From Gemmiger sp. An50 (lineage in GTDB: Bacteria > Bacillota > Clostridia > Oscillospirales > Ruminococcaceae): a stretch of DNA of 64,000 nt. The position numbers were made by a program, and so were the translations under genes. Shown here one piece after another: positions 1-9,837 of the stretch (positions within the stretch are counted from its first letter, which is position 1; each line of letters starts with the position of its first letter). Where the stretch lies: assembly GCF_002161595.1 (NCBI RefSeq), contig NZ_NFID01000014.1, positions 45,535-109,534 of the forward strand, in the 5' to 3' direction. Below the pieces are notes generated by a model. It saw only the letters and a list, made by a program, of their open reading frames with translations, was not told the DNA's origin and did no database searches.

Positions 1-1499
1 TTTTTGGCCTTGCCGCCCAGCTCCACGCCGCAGCCCAGCACCTTGATCAGATCGGTGATGATGTCGGATTTGAAAATGCGGTCATAGTCCGCCTTCAGGC
101 AGTTCAGAATCTTGCCGCGCACCGGCATGATGCCCTGGAACTCGGAGTCCCGGCTGGTCTTGACCGCGCCCATGGCGGAATCACCCTCCACGATGTACAG
201 CTCGCGGCGGCTCACGTCCTTGGTGCGGCAGTCCACGAACTTCTGCACCCGGTTGGCGATGTCGATCTGGCTGGTCATCGTCTTTTTGATGCTCTGGCGG
301 GTCTTTTCCGCATGCTCGCGGCTCTGCTTGTTGATGAGCACCTGCTGGCAGATCTTCTGGGCCTCTTCCGGGTTCTCCAGGAAGTACACCTCCAGATTGT
401 GCTTCAGGAACTCGGTCATAGCCTGGGCCACGAACTTGTTGGTGATGGCCTTCTTGGTCTGGTTCTCGTAGCTGGTGCGGGTGGAGAAGGTGCTGGACAC
501 ATACACCAGGCAGTCCTGTACGTCGGCGAAGGTGATCTTGCTCTCGTTCTTTTTGTACAGGCCCTTGGTCTTTAAAAAGTTATCGATCTGGTTCACGAAG
601 GCGGTGCGCACCGCACGGTCCGGGCTGCCGCCGTGCTCCAGCCAGCTGGAGTTATGATAGTATTCCAGCATCTGCACCTTGTTGGAGAAGCAGAAGGCGG
701 CGCTCATCTTCACCCGGTAGTCCGGCTGGTCCTCCCGGTCCCGGCCGGTGGCGGTGGACTCGCAAAAGCGGGTGGGGGTGATGTAATCTAGGCCCACGGT
801 CTCGTTCACATAGTCCTCGATGCCCTTTTCATAGCGGAACTCGATGGTCTGCTTTTCCGGTCCGGTCTGGTCCACGAAGATCAGGTCCAGGCCCGCATTG
901 ACCACCGCCTGCCGCTTCATGGTGTCGGTGAAATATTCGGTGGGCACGTTCACGTCGGTGAACACCTGCGTGTCCGGCTTCCAGCGGATGACGCTGCCGG
1001 TGCGGCGGCCCTTGAAGGGCTCCTTCACCATCTCGCCCGCAGGCTCACCCTGCTTGAAGTCCAGATGATAGTGGAAGCCGTCCCGGTAAATGTCGGCGGT
1101 CATCCACTCGCTGGCATACTGGGTAGCGCACAGACCCAGGCCGTTCAGTCCCAGAGAATATTCGTAGTTGTCCTCCCCGGCAGAGTACTTGCCGCCGGCG
1201 TACATCTCGCAGAACACCAGCTCCCAGTTGTAGCGCTGCTCCTTGGGGTTATAGTCCACCGGGATGCCCCGGCCAAAATCCTCCACCTGGATGCTGCCGT
1301 CCGCAAAGCGGGTGAGCAGAATTTTCTCACCGTAGCCCTCGCGGGCCTCGTCGATGGAGTTGGAAAGGATCTCGAAGATGGAATGGGCACAGCCCTCCAC
1401 GCCGTCCGAGCCAAAGATAACGGCAGGGCGTTTGCGCACCCGGTCCGCGCCTTTCAGGCTGGAAATACTGTCGTTGCCATATTCCTGTTTTTTGGCCAA
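1..1499 (-). CDS. Divergent DNA gyrase/topoisomerase IV subunit B (partial, 3' end outside window)
   Basis: ATPase/toprim subunit of a type IIA topoisomerase, about 499 residues visible. I place the start at a TTG codon (1499-1497) because AGGAGG lies nine bases upstream and no ATG exists in frame. Seen from the N-terminus: GHKL ATPase motifs (SNSIDEA, then DFGRGIPV), a transducer QTK motif (YENQTKKA), and the toprim EGDSA motif followed by MPVRGKILN. Several motifs differ from standard GyrB/ParE: the ATP lid reads GLNGLGLCATQ rather than GGLHGVG, and toprim reads EGDSAMGAVKTSRD rather than EGDSAGGSAKQGRD. This suggests a paralogue rather than the housekeeping gyrB. Its A-subunit partner would be expected to the left, beyond the window. 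Confidence 0.88.
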   Translation of the reverse strand, partial: MAKKQEYGNDSISSLKGADRVRKRPAVIFGSDGVEGCAHSIFEILSNSIDEAREGYGEKILLTRFADGSIQVEDFGRGIPVDYNPKEQRYNWELVFCEMYAGGKYSAGEDNYEYSLGLNGLGLCATQYASEWMTADIYRDGFHYHLDFKQGEPAGEMVKEPFKGRRTGSVIRWKPDTQVFTDVNVPTEYFTDTMKRQAVVNAGLDLIFVDQTGPEKQTIEFRYEKGIEDYVNETVGLDYITPTRFCESTATGRDREDQPDYRVKMSAAFCFSNKVQMLEYYHNSSWLEHGGSPDRAVRTAFVNQIDNFLKTKGLYKKNESKITFADVQDCLVYVSSTFSTRTSYENQTKKAITNKFVAQAMTEFLKHNLEVYFLENPEEAQKICQQVLINKQSREHAEKTRQSIKKTMTSQIDIANRVQKFVDCRTKDVSRRELYIVEGDSAMGAVKTSRDSEFQGIMPVRGKILNCLKADYDRIFKSDIITDLIKVLGCGVELGGKAK

Positions 1500-1619
1500 C
1501 CTGTTCTACCTCCTGTTGGTTTTGGGGGCTTCTGTCCCCCGTTTTCCCCGCCTGTCTGTGTCGAAGGCAAGCCCTCGCGCACCGGGGATTTTCTTACGTT
1601 CTTGAATGCATACCATATT

Positions 1620-1649
1620 ATTTAACCACGCCCCGCCGGAAAATGTCAA
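1620..1649 (-). promoter_or_regulatory. Sigma-A-type promoter of the gyrB-like gene
   Basis: On the minus strand, a perfect TTGACA (1649-1644) is followed after 18 bases by TTAAAT (1625-1620). The predicted transcript would start near 1613, about 114 bases before the TTG start. Confidence 0.6.
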
Positions 1650-1691
1650 GGCGCGCCGGGCCCGGCAGGGCGCTCTGCCGGGCCGTTTGCG

Positions 1692-1722
1692 GGCCGCCGG
1701 GCGGCTGCTCGGCGGCCTTTTT
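1692..1722 (+). terminator. Terminator-like hairpin facing plus, with no plus-strand gene before it
   Basis: GGCCGCC (1692-1698) pairs with GGCGGCC (1711-1717) and is followed by TTTTT (1718-1722). A second GC-rich palindrome lies just before it (about 1658-1684). No plus-strand gene precedes it, so it may stop antisense transcripts from the topoisomerase gene before the next promoter. The rest of 1500-1813 holds only the two divergent promoters. Confidence 0.5.
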
Positions 1723-1732
1723 CTCCCTGCCC

Positions 1733-1761
1733 TTGCGGCAAAAATGCGGGCATGGTATCAT
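1733..1761 (+). promoter_or_regulatory. Promoter of the 1814 membrane-protein gene
   Basis: TTGCGG (1733-1738), 17-base spacer, TATCAT (1756-1761), with the extended TG one base before the -10 hexamer. Predicted transcription start is near 1768. Confidence 0.55.
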
Positions 1762-1813
1762 GAGGGCAGAGCAGATTTCCCCTTCCATCTTCACCGTGAA
1801 AGGATGATTTCTC

Positions 1814-2515
1814 ATGACGTTTCCTCAGTGGATGATACGCCGCAAAAAGCCTCTTCTCGCCGCCGGTGCCGTGCTGGCCGCCCTGCTGCTGGCGCTTTAT
1901 TTCTGGGCCCTCTTCCGCCCCGGCTACTGGTACGACGGGATCTTCCTGGCCCGGCGGCAGGCGGGGGTGTTTTCCGGGCAGGACTACCGAGCCGCCTGCA
2001 CTTTGCGGATGGAACAGAGCGAAAGCGAAGCCGCGCTTTCCTTCACCTTGAACGGTGAGACCCGAAACTACCGGGTGCTGCTCGGCTCGGACGGCTTTTC
2101 CACCCAAATTTATGAAGACGGAACCCTGACCTTTACCGGCCAGGCCCATTCCATGGGGGATTGGTACATGCTGACCGACACAGCGGGCGATTTTGACCTG
2201 GATGAGATCGTGCAGATTCATGTGGGTCCGCAAGAACCGCCGCCGGAATTTCCCAGCCGCAACCAGCTCTACACCTGGGCGGTATCGGACCGGTGCGAGA
2301 CCTTTGGCAGCCCCATGTTCCTGCTGCCCCTTCTACTGCTGGCCGCCTGCCTTGCGGTGGACATCCGCTTCCCCAACTTCTTCCTGATGCGCCACGGCCT
2401 GGAAGTGGACGGCGGAGAGCCCAGCGACTGGTACCGTGCCGGTCAGAAGTTTGGCCGGGTGGTTCTGGTGCTGGCCATGCTGTACTGCGTGGGAGCCAGC
2501 CTGTTCATGCACTGA
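1814..2515 (+). CDS. Hypothetical membrane protein
   Basis: 233 residues; I do not recognise a family. One hydrophobic segment lies near the N-terminus (about residues 14-33, after a basic MIRRKK stretch). Two more lie at the C-terminus (about 165-180 and 212-230, around LLLLAACLAV and VVLVLAMLYC). Between them is a roughly 120-residue soluble domain, probably outside the membrane. A purine-rich AAAGGAT precedes the ATG. It has its own promoter upstream and a terminator directly after, so it appears to be a single-gene unit facing the ftsH operon tail. Confidence 0.7.
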   Translation: MTFPQWMIRRKKPLLAAGAVLAALLLALYFWALFRPGYWYDGIFLARRQAGVFSGQDYRAACTLRMEQSESEAALSFTLNGETRNYRVLLGSDGFSTQIYEDGTLTFTGQAHSMGDWYMLTDTAGDFDLDEIVQIHVGPQEPPPEFPSRNQLYTWAVSDRCETFGSPMFLLPLLLLAACLAVDIRFPNFFLMRHGLEVDGGEPSDWYRAGQKFGRVVLVLAMLYCVGASLFMH

Positions 2516-2534
2516 ACCGGTTCCACAGCGAAAG

Positions 2535-2577
2535 AAAGACCTTCCGCACTGCGGCTTGCAATGCGGAAGGTCTTTTT
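2535..2577. terminator. Bidirectional rho-independent terminator
   Basis: AAAGACCTTCCGCA (2535-2548) pairs with TGCGGAAGGTCTTT (2562-2575), continuing into a T run on the plus strand. The A-rich 5' side gives a U run on the minus strand too. It lies between the convergent genes ending at 2515 and 2599. Confidence 0.88.
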
Positions 2578-2598
2578 GTTTTGGTCGTTCAGCGGGTA

Positions 2599-3588
2599 TC
2601 AGGCCAGCAAAAAGCCGATCAGAGCCACGATGGCGCACAGAACGGCAGTGATGGGCGGGGCCCAGCGGATGATCTTTTCTGCGATCACGTCCCGGGGGTC
2701 CATCTCCTCGTCGTCGTACTCCTCGTACTCCTCCTCGTAGCCGTCCTCTTCCTCGTACAGGTCCCGGGCGGCCTTGTAGCCGCGGGGAGCGGAATAATGG
2801 CCGCGGCCCCGGTCATCGGCCAGGGTCATGTCCGCGTCGTCCTCTTCATCGGGATGCAGCGGGGGCACATCATAGCTGGGGTCCGGCTGGTTGCGCAGCG
2901 GAGGCACCGCGCGGGTGGGCTCCTCCGGGCGAACCGGGGGCACCATGCGGGTGGGCTGCTGGTCCGCCGCGGGCTGCTGGGCGGTCTGTGCCGCCTGCAG
3001 CATGCTGGACAGGGTGTTCTGCAGCAGAATGCGGTCGGAGCCGCACTCGCTGCACCACACGCCGCTCTCCTCGCGGGGATGGAAGGCGCCGCAGGCGCAG
3101 TACCAGCCCTGATCCAGCACCTGGGGCACAAACTGCAGCCCCTCTTTGCCGGTGCGCTCGCTCAGCTTTCTGGCCAGGTCCTCCGGCAGCTTTTTCGGCG
3201 CGGGCAGGCGGGTGCGCACATAGCCGGTCAAGTCCAGAGCGGTGCCGTCGGCCAGGTAGGCCTGGAGCAGGTCCACCTCCACGCTGCCCACCGGAGACTG
3301 GCTGATGTAGACCGCGTCGTCCGAGCCGAAGATCTGGCCATTGGCAGCGTTCAGGCCCTGGTACTCAAACCGGTCCTGGCAGACCACGGTGCCAGTGCGG
3401 TCCTTGCACTTGAACTCCACCAGCAGGCCGGTGACCGGCTGGCTGGAAATGTTTTTAAAGGACAGGCAGACCGCGATGTCGCCGCTCTGGTCGCCCTTCA
3501 GCAGCTCCACCTTCACGAACTGAATGGGGCTGCCCTTGGTGTAATAGTTGGCGCGGGATTGGGCCAAAAGGTCGAAATTCTCTTCCAT
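2599..3588 (-). CDS. Tail-anchored zinc-ribbon protein of unknown function, downstream of ftsH
   Basis: 329 residues, no recognised family. Residues 1-130 look like a beta-rich domain (KVELLKGDQSGDIAVCLSFKN...). A zinc-ribbon follows with cysteines at about 164, 166, 179 and 182 (C-x-C-x12-C-x2-C). Residues 195-255 are rich in proline and glutamine with repeated VPPxxP motifs, and about 265-295 are very acidic (EEEDGYEEEYEEYDDEE). A single hydrophobic segment closes the protein (about 305-328), so the rest probably faces the cytoplasm. It starts 22 bases after ftsH ends and is very likely co-transcribed. A role linked to FtsH is inferred from position only. Confidence 0.7.
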   Translation of the reverse strand: MEENFDLLAQSRANYYTKGSPIQFVKVELLKGDQSGDIAVCLSFKNISSQPVTGLLVEFKCKDRTGTVVCQDRFEYQGLNAANGQIFGSDDAVYISQSPVGSVEVDLLQAYLADGTALDLTGYVRTRLPAPKKLPEDLARKLSERTGKEGLQFVPQVLDQGWYCACGAFHPREESGVWCSECGSDRILLQNTLSSMLQAAQTAQQPAADQQPTRMVPPVRPEEPTRAVPPLRNQPDPSYDVPPLHPDEEDDADMTLADDRGRGHYSAPRGYKAARDLYEEEDGYEEEYEEYDDEEMDPRDVIAEKIIRWAPPITAVLCAIVALIGFLLA

Positions 3589-3609
3589 AAGAGCGTTACT
3601 CCTTTCCTG

Positions 3610-5778
3610 TTACAGGGAGCCCTCGGGCTTCTCGCCCTGGTCCGGCTGCTCCGGCAGAGGCTCGGCGGTCTCAGCGGTCTCGGCAGGCTGGGCGGGCTCA
3701 GCAGGCTCTGCGGCCTGGGCAGGCTCCGCGGGCTGCACCGGCTCAGCGGGTGCTGCCGCCGGGGCGGGCTGCTCGGTCTCGGGCAGGGTGCCGCCCTCCA
3801 TCAGGGTCTTGAACTCCTCGCCGGACAGCTTCTCCCGTTTGATCAGCTCGGCGGCCACCACATGCAGCTTATCCATGTTGTCGCTCAGGATGCGGCGAGC
3901 TCTCTCGTAGGCTTCGTCCACGATGTCGCGGATCTCGCTGTCGATCTCGGCGGCAATGGAATCGGAATAGCCCTTGCCCTGGCTGAAATCACGGCCCAGG
4001 AAGGTCTCCTCCGGGTCGGAACCGTACACCACAGGGCCCAGCCGCTCGGAGAAGCCGTAGCGGGTGACCATGCTGCGGGCGGTCTGGGTGGCGCGCTCCA
4101 GGTCGTTGGACGCGCCGGTGGAGATATCGTCCAGCACCAGGCTCTCGGCCACACGGCCGCCCAGCAGGCTCACAATGCGCTCCTGCATGGCGGTTTTGGT
4201 CACATAGCTGGCGTCCTTGTCGGGCAGGTACATGGTGTAGCCGCCCGCCTGGCCGCGGGGAATGATGCTGATCTGATGCACCGGATCGTTGGTGGGGCAG
4301 AACCAGCTGGTGATGGCGTGGCCTGCCTCGTGGTACGCGGTGAGCTTTTTCTCCTTCTCGGTGACCACACGGCTCTTCTTCTCGGGGCCGGCCACCACCT
4401 TGATGGAGGCTTCCTCGATCTCCTTTTCCGTGATGGCCTTCTTGCCCCGGCGGGCAGCCAGCAGGGCCGCCTCGTTCACCAGGTTTTCCAGGTCCGCACC
4501 GGCGAAACCGGCGGTGGACTGGGCGATGGTCTTCAGGTTCACATCGGGAGCCAGCGGCTTCTTGCGGGTGTGTACCTTCAGGATCTCCTCGCGGCCCTTC
4601 ACGTCCGGCAGGCCCACATAGACCTGACGGTCGAACCGGCCGGGGCGCAGCAGCGCGTGATCCAGGATGTCGGCCCGGTTGGTGGCCGCGATGACGATGA
4701 CGCCCTCGTTTGCACCGAAGCCGTCCATCTCCACCAGCATCTGGTTCAAAGTCTGCTCGCGCTCGTCATGACCGCCGCCCAGACCGGTGCCGCGCTGGCG
4801 GCCCACCGCGTCGATCTCGTCGATGAAAATGATGCTGGGCGCGGTCTTCTTTGCCTTGTCGAACAGATCGCGCACACGGGAGGCGCCCACGCCCACATAC
4901 ATCTCCACGAAATCGGAACCGGAGATGGAGTAGAAGGGCACGCCCGCCTCGCCTGCGCAGGCACGGGCCAGCAGGGTCTTACCGGTACCCGGAGGGCCCA
5001 CCAGCAGCACGCCGTGAGGGATGCGGGCGCCCAGGCTGTTGAACTGGCCGGGGTTTTTGAGGAACTGCACGATCTCTTCCAGCTCGGCCTTTTCCTCATC
5101 CGCACCGGCCACATCTGCAAAGGTGGTCTTGCGCTTGTCGTCGTTCTGGTCCTTCACCTTGGCGCGGCCCACGTTCATGATGTTGCCGCCCTGGTTGCCC
5201 TTGAACATCACGTAGAAAATGAAGATCATGCTGCCCACCATGACCACCATCATCATGATGTCCCAGATGGGCACGCTGCTCTTCACCGGGGTGTAGTCCT
5301 GATACATGGGGGCGTCCGGATGGGCCTCGTTGTAGGCCTGGACGTAGGGCTGCACCTCTTCGTAGAAAATGCTGAAATAGGGCACGCGGTATTCCACCTG
5401 CCAGATGCCCTCGCCGCTGGGCAGCCGGTCCACGGTCTCCTTGGCGCCGGTGGCGCTCTGGCTCTGGCTGCGGATCAGATCAAACATGCCGCCCTGGGTC
5501 AGCTGGCCGCGGGTGGCGGGCTGCTTGCCGGTATCCACCGCATTGGAGGGCAGCTCCACGTCGCCCTCCACCAGAGCCAGCTTAATGTCGCCGGTGTTCA
5601 GGTCCATTTCGAAACCGACCACCTGCTGGGACTGGAAGTAGCTGAGCACCCGGGAGTAGCTCATGGTGGTGGTGGAGGTGTTCATCAGGCTCCACAGATT
5701 CAGAGCCAACACGCTCAGCGCCAGCAGCACGACGATGATCATGCCGTTGAATTTTGGTTTACGCTGCAAAGACTTCAT
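3610..5778 (-). CDS. ftsH: ATP-dependent zinc metalloprotease FtsH
   Basis: Membrane-bound AAA+ protease that degrades membrane and short-lived cytosolic proteins; 722 residues. Two membrane segments (about 13-32 and 171-190) flank an outer domain. Walker A GPPGTGKT is at about 261-268, Walker B IFIDEID at about 318, the second region of homology ends in RPGRFDR, and zinc-site HEAGH is at about 483-487. The last 70 or so residues are a low-complexity tail of PAE-type repeats, longer and more repetitive than typical FtsH tails. It follows hpt by 62 bases, in the order tilS-hpt-ftsH common in Firmicutes. Confidence 0.97.
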   Translation of the reverse strand: MKSLQRKPKFNGMIIVVLLALSVLALNLWSLMNTSTTTMSYSRVLSYFQSQQVVGFEMDLNTGDIKLALVEGDVELPSNAVDTGKQPATRGQLTQGGMFDLIRSQSQSATGAKETVDRLPSGEGIWQVEYRVPYFSIFYEEVQPYVQAYNEAHPDAPMYQDYTPVKSSVPIWDIMMMVVMVGSMIFIFYVMFKGNQGGNIMNVGRAKVKDQNDDKRKTTFADVAGADEEKAELEEIVQFLKNPGQFNSLGARIPHGVLLVGPPGTGKTLLARACAGEAGVPFYSISGSDFVEMYVGVGASRVRDLFDKAKKTAPSIIFIDEIDAVGRQRGTGLGGGHDEREQTLNQMLVEMDGFGANEGVIVIAATNRADILDHALLRPGRFDRQVYVGLPDVKGREEILKVHTRKKPLAPDVNLKTIAQSTAGFAGADLENLVNEAALLAARRGKKAITEKEIEEASIKVVAGPEKKSRVVTEKEKKLTAYHEAGHAITSWFCPTNDPVHQISIIPRGQAGGYTMYLPDKDASYVTKTAMQERIVSLLGGRVAESLVLDDISTGASNDLERATQTARSMVTRYGFSERLGPVVYGSDPEETFLGRDFSQGKGYSDSIAAEIDSEIRDIVDEAYERARRILSDNMDKLHVVAAELIKREKLSGEEFKTLMEGGTLPETEQPAPAAAPAEPVQPAEPAQAAEPAEPAQPAETAETAEPLPEQPDQGEKPEGSL

Positions 5779-5840
5779 CTCCTATTCCGCACGGGAGCCC
5801 GGCCGCGTTTCGGCCGTTGCTTCGCGCCCCCGTGCGCATG

Positions 5841-6386
5841 TTATTTGGTGTACACTTCGGGCTTGAGAATGCCCACATAGGGCAGGTTGCGGTACTTTTC
5901 GTCGTAGTCCAGGCCATAGCCCACCACGAACTCGTCCGGCACCTCACAGCCCACATAGTCCGCCTGCAGGTCAACCTTGCGGCGGCTGGGCTTATCCAGC
6001 AGGGTGGCAATGCGGATGCTGGCGGGGTTGCGGCCCTGCAGCAGGCCCTTCAAATAGCTCAGGGTCATGCCGGAGTCCAGAATGTCCTCCACGATCAGGA
6101 TGTCCTTGCCGGACAGGTCCTGATCCAGGTCCTTCACGATCTTCACCACGCCGCTGGTCTTCACGCCGCTGCCGTAAGAGGAAACGACCATGAAGTCGAT
6201 GGCGCAGGGCAGATCGATGCAGCGCATCAGGTCGGCCAGGCAGACCACCGCGCCCTTCAGCACGGTGACCAGCAGCAGGTTCTTGCCCTGGTAGTCCTTG
6301 GTGATCTGGGCACCCATCTCGGCGCACTTGGCTTTCAGCTGCTCTTCGGTGAGTAATACCTGCAGGATATCGTTGCTCTGACTCAT
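5841..6386 (-). CDS. hpt: Hypoxanthine phosphoribosyltransferase
   Basis: Purine salvage enzyme making IMP (or GMP) from hypoxanthine (or guanine) and PRPP; 181 residues, the normal family length. The PRPP-binding signature [14 protein letters not shown] is at about residues 97-109, and the SSYGSG catalytic-loop region at about 69-74. The C-terminal part [20 protein letters not shown] is also typical. It begins 7 bases after tilS ends. In Bacillus, Hpt and TilS from this locus are also linked to ftsH control; whether that holds here is not visible. Confidence 0.96.
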   Translation of the reverse strand: MSQSNDILQVLLTEEQLKAKCAEMGAQITKDYQGKNLLLVTVLKGAVVCLADLMRCIDLPCAIDFMVVSSYGSGVKTSGVVKIVKDLDQDLSGKDILIVEDILDSGMTLSYLKGLLQGRNPASIRIATLLDKPSRRKVDLQADYVGCEVPDEFVVGYGLDYDEKYRNLPYVGILKPEVYTK

Positions 6387-6393
6387 TGTTAAT

Positions 6394-7779
6394 TCACTGC
6401 TCCTTGTCGCTTGGTTCCAGCGGGCGGATCACCAGGATACGGCTGGTGGCGCTTGTGGGGGCAAACCCCTGGGCCACGCCACCGCCCCACAGCCAGACCA
6501 CCTGACTGCCCTGGGCCAGAAGGGGCGCCAGCGCACGCTGTGCACCGGGAATTCCCGCCTCGTTGAAGTATTTTTTCAGGCTCTTGCTACCGCTGCGCCC
6601 CTCCGGCTGGAACCGGTCGCCCGGCTGGCGGGTACGCAGAGACAAACTACTCCTTATTCTATCATAATCCACACAATTGTTTAAGCCCTTTTTCCGGCCC
6701 CCGGCAAATTTTTTGATTTGTTCACATTCTTCGCCTTCCGCCAGCTCCAGCCGCAGCCGGTAGCCGCCGGGCAGCCGGTATTCCCCCGGCTCGGCAGGCT
6801 GTGGCGGAGCGGGCTGCTCTTCGGTGCTCTGCGCCCAGCGCAGCACCCCGGCGCACCGCTCGATGCGCACGCCGCCCGCCAGCTGAGCCGCACGGCTGCT
6901 CCCCGCGATCAGCGCCTCCAGCTTGGGCAGGTCCGCCTGGCGCAGGGTTGTTTTTTCCTCCACCAGGCAGCGCAGCGCCTCGGCCCGGAGCACCGGGTCC
7001 GCCTTTTGCAGCACTGCCGTGCTCCAGCCGTCCCCGCAGCGGGCCGTTTGCAGCAAGTGTTCCCCCTGGCGGCGAAAATATTGCAGCCAGCCCTGGGCCC
7101 GGCGGCAATATTCCCCCAGCGCTCGCTGGGCCTCCGGGTTGATCTGCTCCAGCTGGGGCAGCACCTGATTGCGCAGCCGGTTGCGGGCGTATGCATCGCT
7201 GGCGTTTGTCTCGTCCAGCACAAAGGGGGTGCCGGTGGCCCGGCAATAGTCCTCGGTGGCCTGGCGGGGCAATTCAAGCAATGGCCGGATGAACGGCCCC
7301 CGCACCGGCGGGATGCCCGCTGCGCCCGCCAGCCCGGTACCCCGGGCAAGCCGGAACAACAGCGTTTCCGCCTGGTCCGTGAGGGTGTGGGCGGTGGCGA
7401 TCTTCACCGCCGGGTCTTGTTTCGTCAGCTGTTCAAAGAAATCATAGCGCAGCCGCCTTGCCCATTCCTCACTGCGCCGCTCGCTCTGCCGCCCGGCCCG
7501 GTGGCAGTGGAGCACCACGCCTTCTTTTGCGCAGAATTCCGCCACAAAGGCCTCGTCCGCGTCCGCCGCGTCCCGCAGGCCGTGGTTCACATGGGCCGCC
7601 TCCAGCGTGATGCCCAGCTCCCGGCCCCGACGCAGGAAAAAGCGCAGAAGTGCCATGGAATCCGCCCCGCCGGACACCGCCGCGATCACTCGGTCACCGG
7701 GCTGCAGCAGGTTCAGACTGTGGATGCTCCCCAGCACCTGCTCCTCAAAGGCCTGCGGCTGCCTGCACTCATCCCGCAT
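6394..7779 (-). CDS. tilS: tRNA(Ile)-lysidine synthase
   Basis: Converts cytidine 34 of the CAU-anticodon isoleucine tRNA to lysidine, an essential decoding step. 461 residues. The PP-loop ATP-binding motif SGGADS is at about 36-41, with AAHVNHGLR and [17 protein letters not shown] following as expected in TilS. The C-terminal domain ends with [26 protein letters not shown], a recognised TilS C-domain block. Its start overlaps the end of dnaB by 11 bases, implying translational coupling. Confidence 0.95.
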   Translation of the reverse strand: MRDECRQPQAFEEQVLGSIHSLNLLQPGDRVIAAVSGGADSMALLRFFLRRGRELGITLEAAHVNHGLRDAADADEAFVAEFCAKEGVVLHCHRAGRQSERRSEEWARRLRYDFFEQLTKQDPAVKIATAHTLTDQAETLLFRLARGTGLAGAAGIPPVRGPFIRPLLELPRQATEDYCRATGTPFVLDETNASDAYARNRLRNQVLPQLEQINPEAQRALGEYCRRAQGWLQYFRRQGEHLLQTARCGDGWSTAVLQKADPVLRAEALRCLVEEKTTLRQADLPKLEALIAGSSRAAQLAGGVRIERCAGVLRWAQSTEEQPAPPQPAEPGEYRLPGGYRLRLELAEGEECEQIKKFAGGRKKGLNNCVDYDRIRSSLSLRTRQPGDRFQPEGRSGSKSLKKYFNEAGIPGAQRALAPLLAQGSQVVWLWGGGVAQGFAPTSATSRILVIRPLEPSDKEQ

Positions 7780-9166
7780 GGTTGTAGTCCACGTTCACGA
7801 AGCGGGTATGCGCGCCGTCCCAGCCCAGGTCCACCTTGCCGGTCTCGCCGTGACGGTTCTTGGCGATGATGCACTCGGCGGTGCTGGAATCGCTCTCCTC
7901 CAGGCTCTCGCCGCTCATGGAGGTGTAGTAGCCCTCGCGGTACAAAAACAGCACAATGTCGGCGTCCTGCTCGATGGAACCGGAGTCACGCAGGTCGGAC
8001 AGCTGGGGTCGGTGGTCGGACCGGCCGCTGCTCTTTTCCGCCGCACGGGACAGCTGGGACAGGGCGATGACCGGCACGTTCAGCTCCTTGGCCATGATTT
8101 TCAGGTTTCGGGTGATATCACTGATTTCCTGCACCCGGTTCTCGGTGCGCTTGCCGCTGGTCATCAGCTGTAAGTAGTCGATAACCACCAGCCCGATGGG
8201 GGTCTTCTCCGGGTCCTGGTTGATCTTGCGGATCTTGGCCTTCACCTCGGGGATGGTGATGCCGGAGGTGTCGTCCATGAAGATAGGTACATCGTGCAGC
8301 ACGTCCATGGCGTGGGCCAGGTCGTCCCAGTCGTTGCCGCTCAGCGCGCCGGAACGGAAGGAGTGGCTGTCCACACCGGCCTCAGCCGAGAGGATACGGT
8401 TGGTCAGCTGCTCCTTACTCATTTCCAGACTGAAGATGGCCACCGGAATGTGGCTCTTTTTTGCCACGTTGGTGGCGATGTTCAGCGCAAAGCTGGTCTT
8501 GCCCATACCGGGGCGGGCGGCCAGGATGATCAGGTCGGACCGACCCAGACCGGTGAGGATGGAATCCAGATAGGTAAAGCCGGTGGGGATACCGGCATAT
8601 TTGTCCTTGTTGGGGCCCGCGATCTTCTGCAGGGTGGCCATGGTCTCCAGAAACGCGTCGGACAGCTTGGTCAGCTCCTCCCGCTTCTGGTTGGAGCGGA
8701 TGTCGGTCAGGCGCTGCTCCACGCTCTCCAGCAGCATATCCGCGTCCGGCTGGGCGCTGGACTGCTTGAGGATGTTCTGGGCCAGCTGCATCACCTGGCG
8801 GGTGAGGTACTTCTCCTCCACGATGCGGGCGTAGGCGGAGAAGTTGCTGATGGAGGGCACCACCTCGCCCAGGCGAGCAATGTAGACCTTGGCGGCCTCC
8901 ATGCTCTCGAACACGCCGGTGGAAGCCACCGCGTCGATCAGGGTCACCGCGTCCAGCTGCTCGGTGCCGGAATACAGCTCCACCATCTGGCTGAAGATCT
9001 CGGCGTTCTGGCGGGAGTAGAACATCTCCGGCTTGAGGGTATTGATCAGCGCGGGCATTACCCGCTCGCTGTCCAGCAGAGCGGCGCCCAGCACCGACTG
9101 CTCCGCTTCCATATTATACGGCTCGGCCAGATTCATGCTGTCCAGCTCAAAATTTGTATCCTGCAT
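7769..9166 (-). CDS. dnaB: Replicative DNA helicase DnaB
   Basis: Hexameric fork helicase; 465 residues, normal length. The N-terminal DnaB domain (about 15-120) begins at NMEAEQSVLGA and a linker leads to a RecA-like motor. Walker A ARPGMGKTS is at about 217-225, Walker B GLVVIDYLQLM follows, and KNRHGETGKVDL is near the C-terminus. It lies between rplI and tilS, in the rplI-dnaB order common in bacteria. Confidence 0.97.
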   Translation of the reverse strand: MQDTNFELDSMNLAEPYNMEAEQSVLGAALLDSERVMPALINTLKPEMFYSRQNAEIFSQMVELYSGTEQLDAVTLIDAVASTGVFESMEAAKVYIARLGEVVPSISNFSAYARIVEEKYLTRQVMQLAQNILKQSSAQPDADMLLESVEQRLTDIRSNQKREELTKLSDAFLETMATLQKIAGPNKDKYAGIPTGFTYLDSILTGLGRSDLIILAARPGMGKTSFALNIATNVAKKSHIPVAIFSLEMSKEQLTNRILSAEAGVDSHSFRSGALSGNDWDDLAHAMDVLHDVPIFMDDTSGITIPEVKAKIRKINQDPEKTPIGLVVIDYLQLMTSGKRTENRVQEISDITRNLKIMAKELNVPVIALSQLSRAAEKSSGRSDHRPQLSDLRDSGSIEQDADIVLFLYREGYYTSMSGESLEESDSSTAECIIAKNRHGETGKVDLGWDGAHTRFVNVDYNHAG

Positions 9167-9321
9167 CAGGCATCGTTCCCTTTCGCTACGGTTGGTTTTT
9201 CGGGCAGGCTTTTGCCGGTTTGGGCCGCGGCCTGCCTTTCAGCAAGCAGCGCCCAGCGGGCGCGGCCTTCGGGGCCATTCTTCCCCATGGCCGCCCCACT
9301 GGGCGCAGCAGTTCCGCTTTT

Positions 9322-9765
9322 TTACTGCTCCTCGACCTTCACCTTAAAGGTGCTGGTCACGCCGGGGTGCAGCTTCACGGTGGCGTTGGTGGTGCCGAAC
9401 TCCTTGATGTCCCGCTCCAGCTCCACCTTGCGCTTGTCGATCTCGGTGCCCACCATCTGGCTCAGGTGCTGGGCCACCTCCTTGGAGGTGATCTTGCCGA
9501 ACAGACGACCGCCGTTGCCCTTGCTCTTGATCAGAACGGTCTTGTCCTTGATGGTGGCGGCCAGCTGCTGGGCAGCGGCCAGAGCCTCGGCAGCGTGATG
9601 CTCCTTGGCCTCGTTCTTGGTGCGCACCAGGTTCAGTGCGGTGGCGTCCGCCTCGGCGGCCAGGCCGCGGGGGAACAGGAAGTTGCGGGCGTAGCCGTCC
9701 GACACTTCGTGGATCTCGTCCTTTTTGCCGATGTTCTTCACATCCTGCTTCAGAATAACCTTCAT
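9322..9765 (-). CDS. rplI: 50S ribosomal protein bL9
   Basis: 147 residues, standard for bL9. The N-terminal RNA-binding lobe [20 protein letters not shown] and the [13 protein letters not shown] signature are both present, followed by the long helix and the C-terminal domain. It lies 72 bases downstream of gdpP, in the conserved gdpP-rplI-dnaB cluster. AGGAGAGA precedes the ATG. Confidence 0.97.
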   Translation of the reverse strand: MKVILKQDVKNIGKKDEIHEVSDGYARNFLFPRGLAAEADATALNLVRTKNEAKEHHAAEALAAAQQLAATIKDKTVLIKSKGNGGRLFGKITSKEVAQHLSQMVGTEIDKRKVELERDIKEFGTTNATVKLHPGVTSTFKVKVEEQ

Positions 9766-9837
9766 TGGTATCTCTCTCCTTATGTGCGCGGCATTGGTTG
9801 GACCGCCGCGTATTTTGGCCGGCCGCGGGGGCCGGGT

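Noticed and set aside
2293..5880. 1,195-codon plus-strand open frame opposite ftsH and its neighbour
   Set aside because: It is antisense to well-conserved genes with clear motifs; such long shadows arise from third-position G+C bias. The same applies to the long frames at 9154-11865, 11531-13699 and 21481-24519.
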